A DNA stretch of 19,795 bases. Origin: Russula earlei. Its lineage: Eukaryota > Basidiomycota > Agaricomycetes > Russulales > Russulaceae. The DNA lies in contig JAGFNK010000856.1 in NCBI GenBank assembly GCA_025769875.1, forward strand, positions 1 to 19,795, written 5' to 3'. The position numbers were made by a program, and so were the translations under genes. The first letter of the stretch is position 1, and the number at the start of each line of letters is the position of its first letter. Below, in pieces: positions 9,008-16,925 of this stretch. The notes beneath the pieces were generated by a model, which did no database searches, was not told the DNA's origin, and was given only the letters and a program-made list of their open reading frames with translations.

Positions 9008-11005
9008 CTAAACCATTGACGAAAGGCCCAAAGCAATGCAGTGAGCAAGCAGCTTGGTGAGGCCATCAGCAAGCATCTCTCCTGTAGGTGTACGGATCAG
9101 TGTGACCAGTCCATCTTCAATATATTGGCGAATGGTGTGATGCTTGATAGGGATATGTTTTGATCGTCTTCCGGTGACTGGGTTGAGCAGCAAGATCAAC
9201 TGCAGCCTTTGTTATCACCATGTATTGGAATCAGATCGGAGATTTGGTAGCCTGATCTCAGAGAAGAAGCTCTGATACCACACAGCTTGATTAGCTGCGT
9301 TGGCTAATGCCATATATTCGGCTTGAGTGGTACTTTGGGCAACAGTCTTCTGTTTGCCGGATGACCAAGAGATCGCAGCACTAGATAGTAGGAAGACATA
9401 GCCCGAGGTGGAACAAAAGTCATCTGCATTGTCTCCAAGGCTAGAGTCGGAGAACCCGTGTAGTCCGCTATCACGTGCGCCATCATAACGCAGCTTAAGA
9501 TCTAAAGTGCTGTTAAGATAAGATAGCACATATTTAGCAAGGTGTAGATGTTGTGATGAGGGATTAGATGAGTATTGGGCGAGTCGAGAGACTGCAAATG
9601 ATATGTCTGGTCTTGTCCCGATCTGCACATAGAGAAGGCTGCCAATAATACATTGAAAGTGTTTTATTTTGTCAGGCATTGCCTTTCCAGAGTGCTTGAC
9701 CAGGTGGACATCTGCCCCGGAGGGCAGCGGAGTGCGGACTGGATTGGAATCCACCATCCCGAAGCAATTGACAATCTCCGAGATGTATCTAGATTGATCA
9801 ATGTCTAGCCGCTTAGCCAAGCAATCACACGTGACGCGAATCCCAAGATAGGACTCAATCTCACCTAGATCAGTCATCTCATAGCGCGTGGACAATGATC
9901 TCTTAATATCTGCAATCAGTGGGAGTGAATTGCCTAAGATGGTGACATCATCGACATAGAGGATAATGATTATGGTCCCCCCCACGTCTTGGCGATGATA
10001 AACTCCAGTGTCTGAGTGTGTGCGCGTGAAGCTGAGTCCAGTGAGCACTCCATGGAAGTGCAAGTTCCATGCGTGCAAGGCTTGTTTGAGGCCATAGAGT
10101 GCCTTCTTTAAGTGACAGACTTTGTCTTCCTGGTTTGGAGTGATGAAACCTTGAGGTTGCTCCATGTAGATCTCTTCCTCCAGTGTGCCATTGAGGAACA
10201 CCAACTTGATGTCCATTTGGTGGATCTCCCAATTTTCCAGCGCGGCCAATGCTAGTAGCAGTCTCAAAGACTCAAACCTGGCAACTGGTGAGAAGGTTTC
10301 ATCATAATCAATTCCCTCTACTTGGGTGAACCCCTTTGCGACCAAACGTGCGTGAAATCTGCCATCAGATTTGCGTGCAAACACCCATCTTGATCTGATG
10401 GCCTTACGGCCTGGCAGTAGATCAACAAGATCCCAGGTACCATTTTTAGCGAGCGCGTCGATTTCATATTGACATGTGGCTCTCCATTCATTGGCAGATT
10501 CCGATGACATGGCTTCCCGAAACGTAGCCAGAGTGATCGCTTCTGCCATCGCTAAGAGTGCCATATGTGATAGGCGCCCCCCCGCATCTGCATTAGTAGT
10601 AACAAATCTAGGATTAGGACACGGATTAGACCAAAGACGTCTAGGGGAGGGTGGACGCAGTGGACCAAAGGACGGTCCTGGTAAGGCCGAGTGAGGCTGG
10701 CGCAGATGAACTTGGCGCACAGGCTGCATGTGGCATGGTGGAGTATGCAGAACAGGCTGAGTGGAAGGGGTATGATAAAGTGAATTTGGTGTATCGGGAT
10801 TTAGTGGGGTTTCCGGAGGTGCGGGACTAGGCACGCGTGCTTCCGGTTGATAAGGATAAGGGACAGTGAGTATCTCCGGTCCTAAAGAGACCAAGGATTG
10901 CACCGGAGGAGGAGCGACACTAGCATCTCCCCTGGCTGGTAGTATATGCTCATTGAAGATGACATTGCATGATAAAAATAACTTTTGGGTAGATTGATTC
11001 CAGAG
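9008..11005 (-). pseudogene. pol: Copia B reverse transcriptase and RNase H
   Basis: After the nonsense codon at 11006-11008 the frame runs open to 9215. A Pro/Ser/Thr-rich linker is followed by reverse transcriptase. Motifs: EWRATCQYEIDAL, TWDLVDL, KSDGRFHARLVAKGFTQ, DYDETFSPVARF, QMDIKLVFLNG (first catalytic Asp), KKALYGLKQALHAW and the catalytic YVDD at 9947-9958. GSLLYVQIGTRPDISFAV and a DNKG-type RNase H segment follow. The RNase H end (9190-9235) carries two or three single-base indels, after which the original frame resumes as GRRSKHIPIKHHTIRQYIEDG and TPTGEMLADGLTK (9008-9199). Changes such as R to H in LKQA-x-HAW fit CpG decay. Confidence 0.9.
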
Positions 11006-12340
11006 TCAATAACCCTTAGACCCAGACTCATACCCAACAAAGATCATCTCGACCAATCTCGGATCAAGCTTCTTCCATTTGTTGGCAGGTGTGTGTACAT
11101 ACGCCTTACATCCGAAGACGTGGAAGTAGGAGACATCCGGAATGTGACCGTCCATCCATAATGTATGAGGTGTGTGCCAATTAAGAACACGAGTAGGAGT
11201 CCAATTGTGAATGTGAACAGCTGCGTCAGTAGCAAGCTCCCAGAACCCAAGACTGAGACCAGCAGCGTGAATCATGGTGCGCATCTTATCTTCAAGGGTT
11301 TGGTTCCATTGTTCAGCAACTCTGTTCTGTTGTGGCGAACCTGGTATTGTTAATCTGTGTTCGATCCCCCGTTGATCTAAGACTGATCTGAGTGTGCCCG
11401 ACAAGTACTCCCCTCCGCGATCTGAGTGCAATGCTTTGATTTTATTGCGAGTCTGATTTTCTGACCACGCAAGATATTTCTTAAACACATTGGCACACTG
11501 ATCTTTAGATTTGAGGAAGTACACTACTCCATAGCAAGAGTAGTCATCAATGAACGTTGCCCAGTAGTTGGCGCCTTGGATAGACCAGACCTGCATCGGA
11601 CCGGCTAAGTCAGTATGGATGATTTGGAGCTGACGGTCCGATCGCTTAGGGGAGGCCGAGAAAGGTAGTCGTGTCTGTTTGCCAAGTTCACACCCCTGGC
11701 AAGGGGAGTGATCGCAATCCTTGGTGTTAAGCGAGATTCCATTAACAGAATTGCTGTGAGTGATTAACATGCAGTGGGACATATGTCCCATGTGCTGATG
11801 CCAGATGTGAAGTGGTAATACACCTGATTGTGTGTGGAGAGCTGGAGATGAGAAATCAATGTAGAATAGATTGTGCTCCAGGTATCCTTGTGTGATCTTC
11901 CAATCTTTGATGTAGATTTGACACTCCTTTTGAGTAAATGTGATGTGTCCCCCCTTCCAGAGCAGTGCACTGACTGAGAAGTAACATGTGTCGGCCTCCA
12001 GAACATGCATAACATCTGTGAGGGTCAATTGAATATCTCCATTTCCTCCAGGCGGTAGGACAGACACTGATCTGGTCCCAATCTGCTTGATGATTGCATG
12101 ACCTCCAAGATTGACTGACCTGGAGGCCGGAGCGTAGGTGACAAAGTCAGTCTGGGACGGACTAATATGATGGGTTGCTCTGGAGTCAATCATCCAGTGG
12201 GATCTAGCCACCATGTAAAGGGAAATTTGAATATCATTTTCATCATCCGAGACCTCTGTAATAGTAGCGCTAGTCTCTACTATGTGCACGTTGACCTTTC
12301 TGTTAGTTCCTGCACTGGTCTCCGACTCTTTCTTTGCCTT
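11006..12340 (-). pseudogene. pol: Copia B protease and integrase, active-site residues altered
   Basis: The protease core reads HWMIDSRATHHIS (about 12170-12196). The normal DSG is DSR by a CpG-to-CpA change. A GAG-pre-integrase zinc-binding region follows (WHQHMGHMS, then CQGCELGKQTRLPF). The integrase core has IIHTDLAGPM (first Asp), HSDRGGEY (second Asp) and VAEQWN (Glu), so all three catalytic acidic residues are present. Several normally conserved positions are altered: PQQN-R-V for glycine, and AEQ and NQT for arginines. The C-terminal IFVGYESGSKGY motif is followed by TGA (11006-11008) where arginine is expected. The product would insert the cDNA into the genome if the frame were intact. 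Confidence 0.9.
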
Positions 12341-13160
12341 CTCCTCATTCTTTTTCTTCTTTCTGCACTCCGGAGACTTGTGTCCAAGTTTCTGACAATA
12401 ATAGCATTTTTTTTTGGGCTTGTCTTTGTCCTTTTTGACCAGAGCGACTTTGTTAAGAGACATGGAGGAACTGGCCCGGCGACTTTCCTCATTGAGGATC
12501 CGATCTTGGATTGTCTGGGGATTAAGATCGGCGGGATTGCCACTGGCTAAGATAGTTTGCGCTAGACCCAAGTAAGCTTCGGGTAAAGCTCAGAGAATGG
12601 TAAGACTGTAGAGGCCATCGGGAATGATGTATTTGTTGTTTTGGAGATTGATTCACGCATCATTTAGTTTCTGTAGCTGCGGGATCATGGGACTTGTGTC
12701 GTCCAAGGATGTAGCAGAGAGTGCAGTCCATGTGTTGAATGTGGACATAGATCCGATGCCACTGCTGATGCGTTTGAGTTCGTCCCACTTGAGTTTGCAA
12801 GTACTGAATTTGGAATCACTTATCTGGACTAGTATGTCCGGCTGAATGTAAAGATCAAAGACGCCTTCTAGTGCCAATTCTTCAGCATCCCAGTTGGCAT
12901 CGCCAGAAGGTTTGGTATCAGTTAAGTGACAATTGAAGCCATTCATCTTGGTGATAGCTTCAAAGCGCTTTGACCAAAGTGGCCAATTAGCTGCAGCCCA
13001 AGATCTCCATTCAAGATTCCGGCAGGTTGCATAAAGATGGGGGGGAGTGTCATTTGGAAATGTTAGGTAATAGGGAGAATTGCCAATCCGGACCAGCGGA
13101 GCAATTATAGCCGGATCAATTAGAGATCAAATCAGTATCTTTGATGTGTGATGTAACTGC
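12341..13160 (-). pseudogene. gag: Copia B gag with CCHC zinc knuckle, two in-frame TGA codons
   Basis: The frame is readable from about 13126 down and joins pol without a frame change. It contains RNLEWRSWAAANWPLWSKRFE, a DPDILVQISDSKF-like capsid segment (IQPDILVQISDSKFSTCKLKW), and ALPEAYLGLAQTILASGNP. The knuckle CYYCQKLGHKSPEC is intact (CX2CX4HX4C, about 12366-12407), followed by a Lys-rich tail. TGA codons at 12653-12655 and 12590-12592 interrupt it, both plausible CGA arginine codons originally. Comparison with element D suggests a one-base indel near 13120, and no ATG start was identified. Confidence 0.8.
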
Positions 13161-13170
13161 GCGTGTGCTC

Positions 13171-13222
13171 AATCCTTTGGCTCCAGGGACCAAGGGAGTA
13201 AGATGTCGTCTGATAACAGAGG
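13171..13222 (-). other. Conserved untranslated leader block of copia B
   Basis: These 52 bases match 16069-16120 of copia D at 48 positions. Two of the four differences are CG versus TG or CA. The block lies about 80 bases inside the primer-binding site in both elements. It is better conserved than the LTRs or coding regions of the pair, which suggests a functional RNA signal such as packaging, dimerisation or translation initiation. Confidence 0.55.
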
Positions 13223-13288
13223 TTTGTGGGGAAGGGAGGTGTTATAGGAATAACATGTGTGGTGATCTCTGTGGACTTTAGATACAGG

Positions 13289-13302
13289 CAGGGCCCATAA
13301 CC
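13289..13302 (-). other. Primer-binding site of copia B (half-tRNA-iMet type)
   Basis: The element strand directly after the 5' LTR reads GGTTATGGGCCCTG. It is nearly complementary to the anticodon stem-loop of initiator tRNA-Met (GGTTATGAGCCC expected). This matches the half-tRNA priming known for Drosophila copia and yeast Ty5. Element D has the identical 14-mer. Confidence 0.7.
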
Positions 13303-13789
13303 TGTTGAAAATGCAGCAGTGTGTGTGATTAGATAGCAGCAGATGATAAGATCGCAGGCAGATCTATCAGACAATAGTTCAGTTTAGTTGATACAAAACT
13401 GATATAAATAGTGTACCTATCAGACAATAGCTACAACGCATTATCAGTACAGAGCAATAAGATATCATAGACTAAGTACTCACTTCAGTTTAGTTGATAC
13501 AAAACTGAAGTGATCTATGTGCTTTGTGGCGTTCTTAAGTACCTGAGACTGCCACTAAGTGCAGTGCAGCTGAACTACCATTATGGATCACTAAGTATGT
13601 CCGAGGATCAGTGGTAACTAGCTACCTGATTGTCCGAAATCATTCTAATCAATGTCTCTAACACAGTGCTGCAGCGTATGAGCTGAAGCCTGGTAATGCC
13701 AGGTCCGGGTGATCCAACGCGTCAACTGCATCAGAGTTTTGATTGCATCACAACAGCACCTGGGGCTCAGGCCAGTGCTGATCTCAACA
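13303..13789 (-). repeat. 5' LTR of copia B (487 bp)
   Basis: Alignable with 8482-8962. Substitutions are dominated by CG in one copy and TG or CA in the other, plus several one-base indels. A stem-loop motif lies at 13481-13512. Confidence 0.93.
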
Positions 13790-13794
13790 CTGCG
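13790..13794. repeat. Target-site duplication of copia B, right copy (CTGCG)
   Basis: Matches the left flank CTGCAG apart from one inserted A. Confidence 0.6.
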
Positions 13795-14866
13795 ATGACC
13801 CTGAACTCTACACTGCCAACCCTGACCTCCCATATGAATTAGAAACCGACGCCTCACAATTCAGCCACCGGAGCAATTCTATTTCAGAAGGACCCAAGAG
13901 GAAAAAGGAAGATGATTGGTAATATGTCACACACATTCAACAAAGCAGAAAGGAACTACCCAGTTTGGGATAGAGAGTTCCTAGCCTTGGTCCTCACACT
14001 CCAACATTGGCGAATACCTATTGGTCGGAACAAGACACCCCATCAAAATTTTTACCGATCATGCCAACCTTGCCCACTACCAACTCCCCCACAAAATCAA
14101 TCAAAGGATCATGGGTTACATTTCCACATTGGCAGACTACCATTTTGAAATCCACCACAAACCCAGAACTTCCAATCACGCAGATGCTCTTTCACGATGA
14201 CCTGACCATAATGATGGATCAGGAGATAACCAGAACATCATGGCACTCCCTGATAAACTTTTCATTCGCACGCTTCACACTGAGGACCTCTATACCCAAG
14301 TCCTAACCAAACAAAGGAACCAAAAATTGGACCTCCTCATGTGGAAGGTCAAACATGGTCTTCAAGAGGAAGAAGGCACACTATTCAAAGACTGGGAAAT
14401 TGGTGGTACCATATCAGGAACCCCTTCTACAAAAGATCTTACACACCTACCATGACAGTATCCCTTGGTGGACATACAGGAAACACCTGAACCTTGTACT
14501 CGATCCAAGAATCCTTCTGGTGGCCAAAAATGGCCTACTTCATCCTGGGACTACATTCAAGGGTGTGCCACCTGTCAAGCCAACAAATCTTCCACACACC
14601 CAACTCACCCCCCAGTTTACCCTCATTCCTCCGGAATTTCAGAAACCCTTCCAGACTATGGCCATTGATTGGATTGTTGACCTCCCATCATCAGAAGGAA
14701 GCAATGCCATTATGACCATTACCGACCATGACTCCACTAAAGCAGCTATATTCATACCTTGCCATAAAGACATGGGAGCCCTGAAAATGGCTAAACTGTT
14801 TTTACGATACACCTTCCCATGGACAGAAGTTCCCTCTAAAATTATCTCCAACCATGATTCCCGCTT
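13795..14866 (+). pseudogene. pol: Gypsy A RNase H and integrase, truncated at the second catalytic Asp
   Basis: Immediately after copia B the frame resumes with the RNase H motif ELETDAS. A one-base shift near 13860 leads into FQKDPRGKRKMIG and a KAERNYPVWDREFLALVL segment. After a shift near 14010 come IKIFTDHANL and NHADALSR, then a TGA (14198) at an expected arginine. The integrase zinc-binding part is scattered over three frames at 14390-14590 (YHDS, GGHTG, GCATCQ), with another TGA at 14488. The core reads TMAIDWIVDLP (first catalytic Asp) and SKIISNHDSRF (14844-14867), where the second Asp has become Asn. LTR C then interrupts it; the catalytic Glu and the C-terminal domain are missing. 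Confidence 0.85.
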
Positions 14867-15465
14867 TGTCATGAACCATTCTCCGGAGAGGGCCCTTGAA
14901 GGACCCTTCCTTATAGGAGGAAACCCAGCCTCTATGGTGTCACCCTGTTCACACAAGCAAAAGGGGTGAGTAGAGGTGTCCACAATATCGCGCGTGCATT
15001 GTTGCGCGAGCAATTCTTGGCACAATCGACATACAGCAAGCCCCACTTAAAAGCAACCCTTCTAGCAACAAAGGACAGTATTAGGGCCTTCCTAAGGACC
15101 CTTGGGAACAACTCTAGGAGCCCTACAATAGGCACTAACCTAGTATCAAAGGCCCTACAATGTGTTATTAGACCAGCTCTAATAACTATAGAATGAACTA
15201 TAAGGCAATACTAAGGACCTTAATAGAAGTATTAGGGTCGACTCTAAGGACCCTAATAGAACTATATAAGGGCCTTACAAGATAACACTACTCCCTAACC
15301 AGACTACAAGTCCTCAAATGACCAGCTCTAAACTAACTAACAGAAAATGAATCAGGTGTTTGCACGTGTACTAAAACAGTGAACACGTGGACAAGGAAGG
15401 CTCTTACTCATCAAGAGAAGCCTTCTTACTCAGCAGCTTACCGAGCATGACTGAGCATGCTCAGT
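14867..15465 (+). repeat. LTR C, truncated copy of the 393-1354 LTR family
   Basis: It aligns with 393-991 over its whole 599 bases, beginning at the same TGTCATGAACC. It enters integrase of gypsy A after CGCTT (14862-14866), the likely 5-bp target. It stops at CTCAGT (15465), where copia D begins. The remaining third of the LTR is not seen in the window. Differences from 393-991 are largely CG versus TG or CA. Confidence 0.9.
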
Positions 15466-15986
15466 TGTTGAGATTATCATTGATTTGGTGTGTTACCACT
15501 ACCCTGGGACATTGTGATGTAATCACAGCTCAGACGCATTGACGCGTCGGTTACACAGACCGGGCATCACCGGCTTAGCTCAGGCGCATGACGCGTCAGA
15601 TCACGCAGTCCGGCTCAGCTCATATGCTGAGATCTGCGTTACTTACAATGATAAGTTAATTGATGACAATCGGTAGCTACTAATGACTGATCCTTGTATG
15701 ATCTTTGTTTCTTATTGATGGTAGCTACCTGCAGTGTACTTAGAGACGCTCTGGAGTACTTAAGAGCGTCGTATTTCGATAGATCACTTCAGTCTTGTCT
15801 TACACAATACTGAAGTGAGTACTTACTGTTTCCTATCTTATCTCTCGCATCTAATCACACGTTGTAGATATCTTTTGATAGGTATTACTGAATTATAGTC
15901 TTGTCTTACACAATACTGAAATATCTTTTGATAGATCTTAAGGATCTTATCACTCTTATCATAACCTGCGCCCATCTGCTTCAACA
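15466..15986 (+). repeat. 5' LTR of copia D (521 bp)
   Basis: It begins TGTTGAGATT and ends TTCAACA and is followed by the primer-binding site. Overall it is divergent from the B LTR, but it shares its ends, the AGTACTTA neighbourhood and two stem-loops (15785-15817 and about 15886-15920). TCAGT at 15461-15465 is the probable target duplication; its partner is not visible. Confidence 0.85.
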
Positions 15987-16000
15987 GGTTATGGGCCCTG
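15987..16000 (+). other. Primer-binding site of copia D
   Basis: GGTTATGGGCCCTG directly after the LTR, identical to copia B and nearly complementary to the initiator tRNA-Met anticodon arm. Confidence 0.7.
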
Positions 16001-16068
16001 ACCGTGTCTAAATTCCAAAGTCGAAGATTCACACACAAGCTTACCATTTTTTTTTCCCTCTTCACAAG

Positions 16069-16120
16069 CCTCTGTTATCAGACGACACCCTACTCCCTCG
16101 GTCCCTGGAGCCGAAGGATT
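16069..16120 (+). other. Conserved untranslated leader block of copia D
   Basis: Matches 13171-13222 of copia B (reverse strand) at 48 of 52 positions and lies at a similar distance from the primer-binding site. Confidence 0.55.
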
Positions 16121-16139
16121 GACGCGCGCGTTATCTATC

Positions 16140-16925
16140 ACGCGTCAGGGGTACTGATTTGATCTTCAATAATCCGGCAACAACTGCTCCATTAGCCCGG
16201 GTTGGCAATTCGCAATTACCTAAAGTTTACCCACGGCACCCTCGCCTAATGTTTACGTTCCCTCCTCGATCTCGATCACTCGCTTGGTCATCTCGCTTAC
16301 TGGCCATTAACCCACATCCTGAATAATTATCGTGCATCGCATTACAGTTACAGATGATAGCCCCTCCAGCAATACTTCTTAGGACGCTGAGGGAGAACAC
16401 TTTTAGACACATGCGCTCTTGAAATATACATTCAGAAGGTCACATTGGCAGTAACAAAAATGACATCAAATTGTATACTTGCAAGCTCAAGTGGGAGGAA
16501 CTCAAACGCGCATACAGCGGCGTCAGATCAATGTCAAGTGTTCTACACATGGGCATCCCTTACACGCACATTCCTAGACGTTAGACGACACACATCAGAC
16601 GTTCCCGTGATTGCAACAAACGATGCATGGATCACTCTCCAATATAACCATTTATTCATATCGAATCTCCATTTGACCTCCTTATCTATCTAAACGTTAC
16701 CCGACGCTTACTCGGCTGTCGCGTCGACAAATTCTAGCCTCCGGCGCTCCGATGGACCTTTCCACACATGATCCAGTACGGATCAGTAATGAAGATGGTC
16801 ATCAGGCCGGCCTCTCTGCCTCACAAAATACAGTCATTCCGGTAAAGACACACAACACTACATCCAAAATACAATGCTGCTATTGCAATCAACTTGGGCA
16901 CGCAGTCTGGACTACCGGAAGGAGA
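16140..16925 (+). pseudogene. gag: Copia D gag remnant with a broken zinc knuckle
   Basis: The stretch 16149-16235 matches the start of B gag (APLARVGNS versus APLVRIGNS). The part near 16478-16560 matches the capsid segment around CKLKWDELK (CKLKWEELK here). Between and after these the frames are scrambled by indels. The knuckle at 16875-16915 reads CCYCNQLGHAVWT. Its first three ligands are kept, but the last cysteine is threonine, so it probably cannot bind zinc. No continuous gag frame exists. Confidence 0.65.

Larger units (their letters stand above)
8482..13789 (-). mobile_element. Ty1/copia retrotransposon B, complete but mutated (5.3 kb), nested in gypsy A
   Basis: Two LTRs in the same orientation (8482-8962 and 13303-13789) bound a single-frame gag-protease-integrase-RT-RNase H polyprotein on the minus strand. 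Integrase before reverse transcriptase defines the copia lineage. A primer-binding site lies at 13289-13302 and a polypurine tract at 8963-8976. The insertion splits pol of gypsy A and is flanked by CTGCAG/CTGCG. The coding frame has TGA codons and small indels, so this copy cannot make a full polyprotein. Confidence 0.93.
4891..14866 (+). mobile_element. Ty3/gypsy retrotransposon A, decayed, split by copia B and truncated by LTR C
   Basis: The order of parts on the plus strand is candidate 5' LTR, gag with a CCHC knuckle, protease, reverse transcriptase, RNase H and integrase. This order (integrase after RNase H) defines the gypsy lineage. Copia B interrupts pol at 8481. The reading frame resumes at 13790 with the next expected codons. 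Integrase is cut at 14866 by LTR C, and the 3' end of A does not reappear in the window. The coding region carries ten in-frame TGA codons and several single-base frameshifts, so it is long inactive. Confidence 0.8.

Noticed and set aside
5777..12655. Reassignment of TGA to tryptophan (alternative genetic code) to explain the in-frame TGA codons
   Set aside because: TGG is used at conserved tryptophans throughout the same frames. TGA falls mainly where arginine is expected, and frameshifts are also present, so decay explains it better.
393..15465. Reading 393-1354 and 14867-15465 as the two LTRs of one long element containing gypsy A
   Set aside because: The left LTR has a perfect target duplication on both sides (solo). 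The right one interrupts integrase of A in the middle of its catalytic core, so they are separate insertions.
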